Shown: piece after piece, positions 23,001-34,900 of the stretch
Position numbering within the stretch: position 1 is the stretch's first letter
Layout of the letters: every line of letters starts with the position of its first letter
Source: Macrostomum hystrix
Lineage: Eukaryota > Platyhelminthes > Macrostomidae
DNA: 64,000 nt
Assembly (NCBI GenBank): GCA_950097015.1
Contig: CATNEN010000010.1
Span: forward strand, 3,116,501 to 3,180,500
Direction of reading: 5' to 3'
Program-made: the position numbers and the translations under genes
The notes under the pieces: model-generated
The model's database searches: none
Told to the model about the DNA's origin: nothing
Seen by the model: only the letters and a program-made list of their open reading frames with translations

Positions 23001-23209
23001 GAGGCCGCCTGTTCTCCAGCACCGGAGTCCAGGCTGGCTCCTTTTCGGCAGACTCTTCTGAAATTGGAAAAACAATAACAAAATAGATTTACACAGTCAA
23101 AAGAGAAGCTGGTTGCTTAATCGGGCTTACTTTTCACTTGTCTATCCAAATCGGAGCCAAACAGGGCCAGATTGCTATCCCTCCAGTCATACTGCTTAGC
23201 TTTCTGCAT
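20054..23209 (-). CDS. Severin/CapG-like gelsolin-family actin-binding protein (8 exons)
   Basis: Calcium-regulated actin-filament severing or capping protein. Exons on the minus strand: 23209-23131, 23057-22978, 22137-21790, 21706-21479, 20690-20590, 20503-20425, 20320-20225 and 20152-20054. All phases agree, giving 369 aa. The start reads MQKAKQYDWRDSNLALFGSD, typical of invertebrate severins. Three gelsolin repeats follow: HGKFYSGDSYIILNAY with [26 protein letters not shown] (repeat 1), NTDVYILDLGDRAIQWNSKGANKNERFKA (repeat 2), and EDVFIIDNGFEVYVYVGKQAS (repeat 3). The length and three repeats place it with severin/CapG and not six-repeat gelsolin or villin. There is no villin headpiece. 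A tttatt (AATAAA on this strand) at 19846 is a candidate poly(A) signal about 200 nt past the stop. Neighbours are VPS51 downstream and SLC25A32 upstream. Confidence 0.92.
20733..21318. repeat. Intronic minisatellite, 23-bp unit (gelsolin-like intron 4)
   Basis: About 25 very uniform copies of GGGCTGAGAGTGGGTTTGTC followed by AGT. It is abutted by the related 24-bp array that continues to the splice donor. Confidence 0.96.
21319..21462. repeat. Adjacent 24-bp array derived from the 23-bp array
   Basis: Six copies of GAACTGGCAGTGGGTTTATT followed by GAGT. It shares AGTGGGTTT with the neighbouring 23-bp unit, which suggests a switch of unit within one array. It ends about 15 bp from the 5' splice site at 21478. 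Confidence 0.93.
22261..22425. repeat. Purine-rich (GA) tract in gelsolin-like intron 2
   Basis: About 160 bp that is almost all A and G on the plus strand, with irregular GAGAGG/GAAGAG motifs. It could adopt triplex DNA; this is an inference from composition. Confidence 0.8.
22533..22866. mobile_element. MITE-like element with imperfect terminal inverted repeats
   Basis: The left end GGGCCCGTTCTATCAAGCTT matches the reverse complement of the right end, GGGCCCGTACTATAAAGTGT. Similarity continues inward for about 30 bp at roughly 75% by eye. A second internal inverted pair, TGCGTTCGGTGAAAC near 22677 and GTTTCACCGAACGCA near 22763, and several CTTAAG-type palindromes lie inside. About 334 bp, non-coding, in intron 2 of the gelsolin-like gene. 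No clear target-site duplication was seen, so the family is undetermined. Confidence 0.6.
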
Positions 23210-24104
23210 GACTAAAGCCTTGTCCTAGAAACTAGCTATAGCAGTCCAGCAAAGCACAGAGAACAAGCCAGAGCTGGGCTTAATTTAATAAGAAAGCATC
23301 ACTATTTATTTTAATCTAAGAGACAATCGCCCCGAGGGGGTGTGAGTTTGCCTTTTTGAGCAGTCCGCCTGCCCGACTGAGTCCGTGCTCGTGCGCAAAC
23401 GCAGCCAGGAATTATAAAGAGAGAATTGAAGCCGAGAAAATAAACGAGCAGGGGAGGGGCTCAGGGCGAGCAGGTGGTGCATTGCGTGCCAGTTCTAAAG
23501 CGATCCCATTGGGCGGGGGGGATGAATGAGCACGGAGACACACGCACACACATATTTTAATTGTGCCAGAATTGAAATAGCAACAGAACAGAAGTTATTA
23601 GTCATAGAATCCAACCGCCAGTCGTATGGTTCTTCTCAGAATCTTAAAATGGGTACCAGGATTGGCTTAGATAGAAATGTAATAGTATCACAGTATCGAT
23701 CGTAATAGCTGATAAATGAAAAACTCTTGTGAACAAAACGCACAATAGAATGCTAATGTATTTGTCACGAGATGTGGGACACAAGAAGCAATGATTCGAC
23801 AATAATCAGAAAATACAGCACTGCAATTCACCAGGGTGTAGGGTAAAATAGACAAAATAGATGACGAGTATAATGAATCTAATCAGAAATGTCGGCATAT
23901 TCGCGAATAGCTGGAAGTGCATAATAGTGTGCCGAAGGTGCTAAAAAAGCAGTGCAAAACAAAACAAGCCATGAGAAATGCCAATCATTCAACAGAAATC
24001 GCCGACAATGGTTCTAATAAACAACAAATTTGACGTCAAATAGTTTTAAAATATTAAATAGCTAATTTATACGACTGCGGCAAACACGCACTTGCGAGCC
24101 CCGG
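23210..24104. other. Gap between gelsolin-like gene and SLC25A32
   Basis: Holds the 5' flank of the gelsolin-like gene and the 3' flank of SLC25A32. No further gene or tandem array is seen; it is one of the few array-free gaps. Confidence 0.5.
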
Positions 24105-26187
24105 TCACGTAGCGTGCCGAAATGGCATCAGGAAGGTGGCAAAATGCTCATAGACAACAAATGTGATGCAACAGGCCGGAGTGACCCTGAGCAGTGTCGG
24201 CAGCAGGCCTTTGTAGAAACCGCGCCAGCCTTCAACTGTCAGCAGGTCGCGGCAGACGCGGAGGGCTCCGCGGGCCTCCCGGTGCTGCTCCTGCAGGCGG
24301 GAGCGCACCACCTGGTAGGGATAAGTGGTGGCGGCTGCCACAATCTTTGACAGGGCAGCGCAGCCCAGGTACACCAAGGTGGGCAGCTTGGCATTGGCTG
24401 GCAGCTGATTGGAAGCCGTGTAAGCATTCTTCATCTTCTCGTACACCAGGAACTGGATGGCTCCGTGGGAGACGCCAAGCAGGCCCGGCACGTAGCCCTG
24501 AATTGGGATGAAGGATTTGGCGCTGTGAGCCGAATAAAATCCCTCATATTCAGGGGTTAATGAGGATTCACGACAGGTTATAAGGACAGATAATAAGGAT
24601 CTGGAATGGGACAGATTATGAGGATCTGGAATGGGACAGATAATGAGGATCTGGAATGGGACAGATTATGAGGATCTGGAATGGGACAGATTATGAGGAT
24701 CTGGAATGGGACAGATAATGAGGATCTGGAATGGGACAGATTATGAGGATCTGGAATGGGACAGATTATGAGGATCTGGAATGGGACAGATTATGAGGAT
24801 CTGGAATGGGACAGATTATGAGGATCTGGAATGGGACAGATAATGAGGATCTGGAATGGGACAGATAATGAGGATCTGGAATGGGACAGATAATGAGGAT
24901 CTGGAATGGGACAGATTATGAGGATCTGGAATGGGACAGATAATGAGGATCTGGAATGGGACAGATTATGAGGATCTGGAATGGGACAGATAATGAGGAT
25001 CTGGAATGGGACAGATTATGAGGATCTGGAATGGGACAGATTATGAGGATCTGGAATGGGACAGATTATGAGGATCTGGAATGGGACAGATTATGAGGAT
25101 CTGGAATGGGACAGATTATTAGGATCTGGAATGGGACAGATTATGAGGATCTGGAATGGGATACAAAATCTACATCTAAATCTACATCTGGAATGGGACA
25201 GATATTGATGATCTGGGATGGAACAAAATATGGGGATCAAGAATGGGACACACCTGTAAGATTTAAGATGGGATATTTTGAGGATTTGAGGGTCCTAGAA
25301 ACTGTGATTCTCACCTTGTACAAGCCGGCCAAGCCTTCAAACCTGGCAATGCAGTAGAGCGCGTGCAGCATGCCGCGGTAGTTGTACACGGTGGGCCCGC
25401 CTCCGTACTGCAGGCACAGCCGGGTCTTGCACACCCAGATGGGATTGGTGAACACCAGAGTGATGGCGCCAGACGCGGCAGCGGCTCCCATGAGCTCGCT
25501 GGCGCCAAGCCGGGCTGTCCGATCGCCGCCCTGCAGCTGCACCTTGGCAGCCTCGTAGAACAGAAAGTACAGGCCCCAGCTTGCCCCGGCGCCCCACAGG
25601 TTGGGAACCACACCGGCGTACAGGCCGGACAGGCCCTGGCTCCTGTAGATGCTTGTCATGGCGTGCAGCAGGCCGCGGTAGACTGGGCGCGAGCTCGGCC
25701 GGCCGCTGGACCCGACGCCTTCGTCCACCTTGGTTGGGATGGGAGAAATAAATATAGACAATAGGACTGGGGATCAATCGACTTGGGCCATTGGGAACTG
25801 TGAATTGATCCCATTGGGCCATTGGCAACTGGGATTGATGGAATTGGGTTATAGGGATCCAGGACTATTTTAAATTGGTCATTGAGATTAGAGACAACTG
25901 TGAAAGGGTCATTGGGATCAGGGACTACTCTTAATGGTCATTGGGAACAGGGACTATTCTAAATGGGTTTTTCAGAATTTAGATTAATCCTACAACCGCA
26001 TCATTAACCGGTAATCCTAAATTTCTCAACAGACCTGGAAGCGAACCTTGACGAGGTCGAGCGGGTGCAAGGCCAGCGTCGATAGCAGGCCGCCGGTCAT
26101 GCCGGCTGCCATATTCTCCCAGTGCGCGTTGCCTAGCAACTGACGCTGCCAGCTGGTCCTGCCGCTGTCGGCACCGCTGCTGGACAT
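24105..26187 (-). CDS. SLC25A32: Mitochondrial folate/FAD carrier SLC25A32 (3 exons)
   Basis: Six-helix mitochondrial inner-membrane carrier. The family carries folate, or FAD, into the matrix. Exons on the minus strand: 26187-26035, 25728-25315 and 24497-24105, all phase 0, giving 319 aa (human about 315). Three carrier repeats show the signature loops: [10 protein letters not shown] (repeat 1), [10 protein letters not shown] (repeat 2, with the family's characteristic P-I/L-W-V-x-K form) and [11 protein letters not shown] (repeat 3). Other family blocks are [37 protein letters not shown] across the exon 2/3 junction, and [21 protein letters not shown]. Intron 2 is dominated by a 25-bp minisatellite. 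The start gives [20 protein letters not shown], a short hydrophilic leader as usual for carriers. The 423-bp gap to the next gene upstream is short. Confidence 0.94.
24590..25160. repeat. Intronic minisatellite, 25-bp unit (SLC25A32 intron 2)
   Basis: About 23 copies of GATCTGGAATGGGACAGATTATGAG, alternating irregularly with ATAATGAG. Each copy has one GATC. Degenerate copies run on to about 25290, some 25 bp from the 5' splice site. Confidence 0.96.
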
Positions 26188-26609
26188 AATGCTGGTTGCT
26201 TAGCTGGCTAGATACTTGGCGAGATCAACACGAAGACTGAAAGTATGAAGGAAATTAAAAAAATAATAAACACAGGCGCTTTCTAAAAAATCAGCGAAAC
26301 TATAGTACGAGTAGTAGGAGCTCTGAAATGACATTGCAAAATAAGGAAGTCGAGAATTCAAGCTGCTTTTGGCTCGTAGAAATTAGCGCCAATTGCTATT
26401 TAGCTATCAGTTTAATGACGAACAATTACAATTAACTAAGATAGCAGATATCTTCAAAGGTAGTCGCTCAGTTAACATTAATTTAGTTACCTAGGACAAG
26501 ATAAATGCCTGCAGATGTTCACTGAAGTGCAGGGCCAACCGCACATGGTGTTGCTTTTGATACGAGTAATTAAAGAGAAGCAAAACACAATAAAAAAACA
26601 GCAGTCCGT
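26188..26609. other. Gap between SLC25A32 and SSB-like gene 1
   Basis: AT-rich and about 420 bp. It should hold the SLC25A32 promoter and the 3' UTR of the next gene. No other gene is seen. Confidence 0.5.
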
Positions 26610-28312
26610 TCACTGATCCAGCTGCACATCGAAGTTGACATCGACCATCTCTTCCTCCTCGATCGGCTTGATCCATACAACTCGCAACTGAACTCGCCTG
26701 TCACCCGAGCCTGCATTGGTAGATGCGTCTTCCGCTGCCTTGCCTTTAACCGCATTCTGGTATTGTATCATGGCCGACATGTCAACCCGGGCGCCGACAG
26801 ACAATACGGGAAGGAAGCTGGGCAGATTGGCGCCAAAGCCGAAGGCTGTGTGGCTGGTGACCGACTCTGCCCAGCGCCAGCTACCGCCGGGATTCACGCG
26901 CTTGTAGAGCTTCTTGGTGCGGATTACGAAACTGCAGAATCTATTGTTGGCCTGCAGCACCTGCAAGGTAGGAGAAGCAGATTCACTAACCATAAAGTTC
27001 ATAGAGCACAATGTACTTTTAATCTATATTTCTGTGTACTTTATGGAAAAAAGTACGTTTTTGTAAAAAATGCCAAAAATAGTATATTGTAGGGTTTTCC
27101 GTATCTTTAGAAACAATTGATACTTATATACTTCTCAGCAAAAAGTTACACCGTTTGCCTGCAGAACTTTGATAGCTCAGTCAAACACAGAGTCAGCGAG
27201 CTTCTCTAGCTCGGTGTCTGTGAAGGTCGACCAGCATGCAACAACTGACTGAGAATTCACTAAGTGGTCAGGGTCAGCCAATAAGTTTCTGATTACTGAC
27301 ACTGTACTGATTACTGTACGATTCCTTGGTATTATTGCAGTAAGTTGCGGAGGCTGCGCAAGAATCTCCGAGCCCGATTGTCGCCTATTCGTGCCCCAAA
27401 AAGGAACTGCTGTTCAGCAGTAGACAATTTAGTGTCGTGGGGCATGGCCGTAATTGAATGGCTAGCTGCTACTGCATTCATATTTCTGAATTCCTCAAAG
27501 TGGAGAGCATGAGATGCAAATGTTAATTTAAAGTTATTATACGCTAGATTAACTGAATTTGTAGCAATCAAAGCAATGAAATACACAATACATCGATTGT
27601 GCTTGGATGTTTCTAAAGATTTGGGACACCTCGAATTGGTGGGTATTAGCGCTAGAAGCGGATGTGATTGCACAACTGACTGCCCACATGCGCATTCCCA
27701 ATTGTAGCAGGTTGTAACTGATAAGGCTGACATTTATAGTCTTTTCGCAATTACCAGTTAGTTGTTTTCGTGTTTCTAAATATTTAGGACGGAGTGCAGA
27801 AACCTTGCCTAGTGCAGTGGACCAGACGAAAAGCCAGGAGCACAGAAGCAGCTGTTGCGTACAGCTGTTCAGTCCATGGACTGGGGGCTGTCCACCAAAT
27901 GCCATTTACAGAAAGCTGAACTGAAGCACTAGAAAATTAATTGCCTTATTCAAGGACACATTTTTTCCCCTTAGGCTGGTATTAATTACTGGGAATATGC
28001 TTGCATACACCAGGCAATATTTTCCCAAGATAAGCTTAAATAATATTATTATTAGTAAAATAGTAAAAAAACACGCAGTCCCAGCCGCACCCTTGTGATA
28101 GTGCCGCGCAGCCGGATCTCATTGTGATCGCGGGGCAGCGGACTATTGCGGAACTGGCCAGTTGAATCACCGGCGCCGGATCGCTGCCAGTTCGAGTCAT
28201 TGTTGGTATTCCTTCCATTCCAGGTGTACAAGCTGGCCGACCAGAGCGGCACCAGCTGCTGCTGCTGCTGCAGAAGCCGACGCGCAATTGCATTGCTAGC
28301 CGTCGAGAGCAT
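26610..28312 (-). CDS. Mitochondrial single-stranded DNA-binding (SSB-like) protein 1, 2 exons
   Basis: Exons on the minus strand are 28312-28091 and 26960-26610, phase 0, giving 190 aa. The N-terminus MLSTASNAIARRLLQQQQQL is basic and low in acidic residues, as expected for a mitochondrial presequence. An OB-fold of the SSB type begins at DHNEIRLRGTITRV. It continues with NNRFCSFVIRTKKLYK, TSHTAFGFGANLPSFLPVL and VGARVDMSAMIQYQN, which line up with the NRVxLxGRV, FSLAT, TxWHR and KGSxxxxEGxxxY positions of mitochondrial SSB. The C-terminal tail is acidic (EEEEMVDVNFDVQLDQ), as in bacterial SSBs. Likely role: binding single-stranded mtDNA during replication. The next gene upstream is a second SSB-like gene. 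Similarity is diffuse, so RIM1/SSBP1-family membership is likely but not certain. Confidence 0.72.
26961..28090. other. 1.1-kb intron of SSB-like gene 1
   Basis: AT-rich intron without a tandem array. Two overlapping minus-strand open frames (27332-27733 and 27549-27905) have no recognised domain. They share a short internal similarity (GTGTTTCTAAATATTTAGGAC near 27770, ATGTTTCTAAAGATTTGGGAC near 27608), so part could be a degraded mobile element. Confidence 0.4.
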
Positions 28313-28794
28313 GTTAAATTCTTTTTTGTACGACGCGATGCGTCTGTCTACTGAAAGTAGGGAAGTAAAGTAAATGTGCTGCTAGTTAATTTTTAGTCTC
28401 TTGGGCTTAATCTACTATAAACAAGTTTAATCTTTAGCTTCAATCATTAAAATAATTCAAAACAAATAAAAAAAGCCGTAAAAAACAATAAAATTAGTAG
28501 CAAAATTAAAAAGACTTTGTTTTCAGAAACAGCTTCTTACACGCCACCAAGAACAAAGGTTCTTAACAATTTGTGCTAACAAAAAATATTTTAAATACTA
28601 ACAACTGGTATTAGCTAGCATATGATGGAGTGACAGTTCTAGCGGCCTAACTGGTAAACAGTAATAGTATCGATAGTGTCTACTTTCCAGGTAAAACAGG
28701 CCGTGGCTCAGATATAGACACTCATTCAAACAAGGCCACATCAGCTAGATGGGGCAGTGAGAGAAGCTGCAGAATCAAATGCTAAGCCTCATAT
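28313..28794. other. Gap between the two SSB-like genes
   Basis: AT-rich, about 480 bp, no array. Promoter of SSB-like gene 1 and 3' flank of gene 2. Nothing else is seen. Confidence 0.5.
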
Positions 28795-30892
28795 TTATAA
28801 GTCCTTGCTGTCACCCCAGGAGTCCGACTGCGGGGCGCCCCGCCTGCCGCCTGGGCGCCTGACGCTGGGACTCTCGTCGGCCCAGCCGTCATCGGCCTGA
28901 CTGACTTCCTCAACCTGATTGTTACCTCGGACGTTGTCGTCTTCAAATTGTCGACGTTGCCGACGCTGCGGCCGGCGCTGTTGAGCATCGAACTGAGCGG
29001 ACGAGGCGTCGACCCTGCCGCCGGCGCGGTCAGTCAGAGCCAGGGGAACCAGCCGGGCGATGCGAATGATTGGCTCGAACTTCAAGGCCACCGGGCCGTC
29101 AGCTTGGCTGGTCTCGGCATCATCGGCGGCGTCGGATTCAGCGGCTTCTACGCTGGCCGAACGTCGGCGGAGCGGGCGGTAGGCCAGCTGGCCAACCACT
29201 TCAAGCCGGCTACCCGGATACAGATACTGGGAGGCGTCGGCAGACTCGCTGCTTTCATTGGCGCTGACGATGGGCCCGGTTACTAGATGAACTGCACGCT
29301 CGATACGCACAGCAGGCTGCTGCTGCTGCTCCTCCTGCTGCTGCCCGTCCGGAGCTCTGGTTCGCAGCCGCCTCTCTGTAGACAGCAGAAAGGTGGCCCA
29401 GGATGCGCTGAGGTCTAGCACCTTGTTGACTCGACCGACTAGGCGAACTTCATTGAAGTCCAAGGCTACTCGGCGAGTGTTCTTCTGTTGCTGCTGACCG
29501 TCAGGTTGGTAGCTTTCGTCGGCGGCTGTGGAACTGAATGAGGCGACGGTCCTAGGCCCGCGCTGAAGGAAGCCGGCGGAGCCACCGAGGCGGCTGAAAC
29601 TGGCGACGGCCGCAGAGAGAAAGCGAAGAGGCGCCTGAAAAAAAGGTTTTTATAGAGATGTGAGCCTCAGACTGTCAGCTGTGAATATCTTCTAAGCATA
29701 GGCTTGTCAGGCGTGAATATCTGTGAGCATAGGCTTGTCAGGTGTGAATATCTGTGAGCATAGGCTTGTCAGGTGTGAATATCTGTGAGCATAGGCTTGT
29801 CAGGTGTGAATAGCTGTGAGCATAGGCTTGTCAGGTGTGAATAGCTGTGAGCATAGGCTTATCAGGTGTGAATAGCTGTGAGCATAGGCTTGTCAGGTGT
29901 GAATATCTGTGAGCATAGGCTTGTCAGGTGTGAATATCTGTGAGCATAGGCTTGTCAGGTGTGAATAGCTGTGAGCATAGGCTTGTCAGGTGTGAATAGC
30001 TGTGAGCATAGGCTTGTCAGGTGTGAATAGCTGTGAGCATAGGCTTGTCAGGTGTGAATAGCTGTGAGCATAGGCTTGTCAGGTGTGAATAGCTGTGAGC
30101 ATAGGCTTATCAGGTGTGAATAGCTGTGAGCATAGGCTTGTCAGGTGTGAATAGCTGTGAGCATAGGCTTGTCAGGTGTGAATAGCTGTGAGCATAGGCT
30201 TGTCAGGTGTGAATAGCTGTGAGCATAGGCTTGTCAGGTGTGAAAATCTGTGAGCATAGGCTTGTCAGGTGTGAATATCTGTGAGCATAGGCTTGTCAGG
30301 TGTGAATATCTGTGAGCATAGGCTTGTCAGGTGTGAATAGCTGTGAGCATAGGCTTGTCAGGTGTGAATAGCTGTGAGCATAGGCTTGTCAGGTGTGAAT
30401 ATCTGTGAGCATAGGCTTGTCAGGTATGAATAGCTGTGAGCATTATATGGCATATAACCCTCGATAAGCGATCGATCGATAACCCTCGATGAAAATCTGC
30501 AGTCGATTTGCCGCGAAAGTTACCACTATGATGTATTTGGCTTGCGACAACAATATAAGAACCAGATACCAAATTAATGAATACAAATAACACGCAAATT
30601 TATACACACAAACTGATATTTAGCAGAAAGCGAAAGCAGAGAATCTGTTTTGTTGTGCAAGAAAGCAGAGCCAATAATTTTCTACGTTAATTTTTTTCGG
30701 GCGCCAGAGCAGAAGCAAAACGAATATTTAAAACAGCACAAACAGTCTAATAAGTCCTGTCCACATGCTGTTAAAATTGATCTGATTCATATTTAAATAA
30801 ACACACTAGCCTACACACTTGGCCGCTAGCCAAAAAGAGCACGTAAAGCAGACATAGATGAAGCTGGCTACCTTCCAGAGCCCAATATTCAT
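28795..30892 (-). CDS. Mitochondrial SSB-like protein 2 with long low-complexity tail, 2 exons
   Basis: The main exon 29634-28795 codes for 279 aa and lacks an ATG before the conserved domain. A short first exon at 30892-30872 (ATG AAT ATT GGG CTC TGG AAG, donor GTAGCC) joins in phase 0 and gives MNIGLWKAPLRFLSAAVASF, a convincing amphipathic mitochondrial presequence. The total is 286 aa. The OB-fold starts at DFNEVRLVGRVNKVLDL, with ASWATFLLSTERRLR and a strand-4/5 region YLYPGSRLEVVGQLAYR matching the KGSxxxxEGxxxY part of mtSSB. Insertions of Gln, Glu and Ser separate these blocks. The C-terminus is rich in Arg, Asp and Gly and ends DSWGDSKDL. It is probably a diverged relative of the adjacent SSB-like gene. 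The exon-1 assignment is an inference. Confidence 0.6.
29690..30442. repeat. Minisatellite, 31-bp unit (SSB-like gene 2 intron)
   Basis: About 24 copies of GTGAGCATAGGCTTGTCAGG followed by TGTGAATAGCT, with TATCT variants. It lies in the proposed intron 29635-30871. A TATCGATCGATCGAT-like palindromic stretch follows at about 30460-30490. Confidence 0.95.
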
Positions 30893-31991
30893 CACTCGCA
30901 GATAAAACTGGAAGCAGCAGGGCAAGAGAGAATCCGAACACAGCGGGGCTGGCTGGGTGGCCGAGGAAAATTAAAAAAGCGAGCAGAAATAGAAAGAAAC
31001 ACAATAAACGAATCGGCTGACCCAAAGAAAACCCGAAAAATATCATAATCGAATAATAGGAACACGCCTGCACCCACAATAAACCCACCTAGTCATTCTC
31101 AGGGAACACGAGAAATCAAGCTTTAACAGTGCGACAAATCGACTGATCGCTAGCTTGAAAAAATAAAAGTACAAAAAGTTCCGAAATAAAATAATCATCG
31201 CCTAAGCACTGTACAAAGCATGGCGGAGCTTGAGTAGGGAAATAAAAATCCAGTAGTTAATAGGGGGGGAAGCGGCCTTGCAAAAAAGCAGTGTTCGGAA
31301 TTCAATCAAATCGAAAAATGAGTGCGTGAACTACTACTAGAAGTAGCTGTTACGGGCACGGAGAATAATAGATGACAAAAATAGATGCACGAAGCATGGA
31401 ATGCTTGTATTAGTTAGAATCTCAGGTTACACTGCATGCTGTGCCATAACAAATCTACATATTCCTAGGTGGATGAAGGTAACCACCCAGTAACCAAGAA
31501 CAACAAGAACAGCATTATTGGGCTGTTTATCCCAATTTTACAGCTAATCATTTGCATGGCTGTCATTTTCTTAGACTTTAAAGTCCCAGGTGAATTCTGA
31601 TAAAGATCTAACAAAACTGTTCTGAATTAAATGGGTAATTGCACACAGCGCAATTGAGAAATTACTAAAAAAATATTAATCAATAAATAAAATTAGTTAG
31701 ATACTTATATATACACACTAAAAATGAAATATGAGCTCATCTCTGTTGCTATACTGACCAGTGACAACTGAAATAGGGGGGGTGAAGGTCACAAAGTGGG
31801 GACAATAAGACAATCCGAACACAGCAATGAGAACCTCCGAGCAGGTCTTAAGCCCCACTCACGCGCACTGAGGTAAAAGGAAAGAACCGAAATGAATCTA
31901 ATTTTTCAGAGCCCATTCCGAACAAAATCAAAAAGAAATTAGCCAGCATAGTAATTCTGTTCCAGCTGAAGCAGCTGAGTGCGACCGCATT
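30893..31991. other. Gap between SSB-like gene 2 and MFSD14
   Basis: AT-rich and array-free, about 1.1 kb. No gene is seen apart from flanking UTR or promoter sequence. Confidence 0.5.
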
Positions 31992-34900
31992 TCAACTCAT
32001 TGAAGCTGCTCCGCCGCTGCCGCTGCCACCAGCGCCGGATGAGCTGGACGACCCGCCCGCAGCGGCTGACGATGTGCCCGCAGCTGAAGCCTGCTGTTCC
32101 GGGTCTTCATCGTCGGTGGCTGTCAAAAGTTTGCGATGACTGATAGTTTATATAAGAAATGGCGCCTTATATAGGGAAATCCTGCCAAATGGGAATCTCG
32201 ACCAAGTAGGAAAACCAGAGGAAAACATGGCATACTCGTATGGTAATTGAAGAGTTTCACCATTCGGGAATTGGTAAATTCTTCAGAAAACTAAAATCAA
32301 CATTAAAGGTAAAACCTACTTCTAGGCGGATTAGGATTTTCAGGCAGGCGGAGAATCCCAGGCAGGTGCCTGGTAGATAGTGAATCCCTGGCAGACGGGG
32401 ACTCCCTGGCAGATGGGATTCCCTGGAAGACGGGGAATCCCATACAGATGGAGAATCCCAGGCAGATGGAGAATCCCAGGCAGATAGAGAATCCCTGGCG
32501 GAGAATCTCAGGCAGATGGAGAATCCCTGGCGGAGAATCTCAGGCAGATGGAGAATCCCTGGCAGACTGGGATTCCCTGGAAGATGGAGAATCCCTAGCC
32601 GATGGGGAATCCCTGGCAGAAAGGGAATCCCTGGCAGACGGGGACTCCCTGGCAGATGAGGAATCCCTGGTAGATGGGGAATCCCTGGCAGACGAAGAAT
32701 CCTTGGCGGACGGGGAAATTCAGAACCCACCAAGCCGGTGGTAATTGATGACCAAACTCGGCGTTCTCCTGTGCCCATCGCCCGGCTTGACGCTGATGTT
32801 GATGCTTGAGTGCGGATTGTCTGGAATGAGCACTGACACCAGTATGGCCAGAAGCACTAGCACAGCGCCGAAGGCAAATGGCGGGCCCGGCATGATGGCC
32901 TTGTTGAAGTTGTGAATGCTTTGCTGCCAGCTGAGTGCTGTTACACCCACCGATCCCGCCTGAGAAATTAGGGTAGAGGCGATCTCAGATGAGACAGAAG
33001 GCCATGGCTTAAGTGGGAAAATGTCCATGATAACACAAGTTGAGACAGTAACTAAAAACTAATACGTGAAAAAACACTCCCGGGCACTAACCGTAACAGC
33101 CAAAGACCGGTTGGCGGCTCCCGTAAGGCCGCCGGGAGGCACACGGATCAGTGGAGCCGTGGCCAGCTTGGGAGCATCGTTCAGGTCAACCTCGAACACG
33201 TAGAAGATGAAGCCAAACAGAGCCGGGCCCAGGCCGTTGCACAGACCGCGAATGCCGGTCAGGATGCCCTGAGCCACGCCCTGCTGGTCCTGCTCGGCGT
33301 GGTTGGACACGAAGGCGGAGATGGCCGGGTAGGTGATGCTGCCCAGAGCGGCCAGACCGCCGGCCAGCCAGAGCAGGAAGGTCTGGGAGGAGAAGCCGTA
33401 GATACCCATCTGCAGCATGTGGAAGACTAGGCCAACCATGATAGTCCGCTTGGGCCCGCAGTGCTTGATGAGCAGGCTGAGCCCGGCTGTCTGGGCTATG
33501 CAGGACAGAATGCCGACCACGCAGATGAAATAGGCCACGCCCTCCTCTGAGAAGCCCATGATGAGGCGGAGATAGACAAAGAAGCAGGTGTACTCCCCAG
33601 CCTCCGGCAGGTAGCTGAGAAAGGTGGTGATGCAGAGCATTAGGATCAGCTGATCGGCGCCCATCTTGCGCAACGATGAGAATGGATCAGCCTTGGCCCA
33701 GCTGATTTGCGAGCCCCAGGCTACGCAGCGATTTTTCTCCGATAGGGACTCGGGCACCACCTGCGGGAGGGGCGGGCAGCTTTTCAATACAGATAATTAG
33801 CTGCAGATCAAATTGTCAATATGAACAATTACCCGCATATCTGATAGGTAATATGGCTAATTAGCTGCAGATCTAAGAGTCAGTCTGGCTAATTACCGGC
33901 AGATCTAACAGTCAGTCTGGATAATTACCTGCAGATCTAACAGTCAGTCTGGCTAATTACCGGCAGATCTAACAGTCAGTCTGGATAATTACCTGCAGAT
34001 CTAACAGTCAGTCTGGATAATTACCTGCAGATCTAACAGTCAGTCGAACAAATAACATAGTTTAACCCTAAACTCGCACAATGAACTCACCGTTAAGATG
34101 AAGAAGATGTCCAGCAGGGCCACAAAGGTAGCCAGGGCCACAACAAAATTGTCGCTATAGAGCTTGCCGAGATGAGCACCGATGGCTGGCGAGGTGATGA
34201 GGCTGGCAGCGAAGCTGGCCGAGACCAGGCCGTAGGCCCAGCTGCGGTCCTCCTCCGTAGTGACGTCGGAGACATAGGCGAACACAACGGAGAAGGTGAC
34301 GGAGAACATGCCTGACACGGTGATGAGGGTGAAGTACCACCAGTGGGAGACGTGCATGAAGGGGATCGGGGAGCAGGTGAAAAACACTGTCACCAGCAGG
34401 AAGGTCTTCCGGCCGAACACGTCCGACAGTGCGCCAACTAGGGGAGCCGACAGGAAGGACAGAAAGCCCTGGAAACGTTTTTGGGGGGATATTCTGGGAT
34501 CACTCACACAGTCAGCTCCCCATACTGTCCCCTGAGCACTCACAGTCAGCGCCCCATACTGTCCCCTGAGCACTCACAGTCAGTGCCCCATACTGTCCCC
34601 TGAGCACTCACAGTCAGCGCCCCATACTGTCCCCTGAGCACTCACAGTCAGTGCCCATACTGTCCCCTGAGCACTCACAGTCAGCGCCCCATACTGTCCC
34701 CTGAGCACACACAGTCAGCGCCCATACTGTCCCCTGAGCACTCACAGTCAGCGCCCCATACTGTCCCCTGAGCACTCACAGTCAGCGCCCCATACTGTCC
34801 CCTGAGCATACAGCAAACATAACAAAATACCAACCTTAACGCCCTGAATAAGGCCATTCATGAGGAACTTGTGAGACGGGAACGTCTCCTCCAGCACGTT

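Noticed and set aside
27332-27905. Two minus-strand frames in the SSB-like gene 1 intron as a transposase fragment
   Set aside because: No conserved catalytic or zinc-binding motif could be named, so it is only mentioned under the intron.
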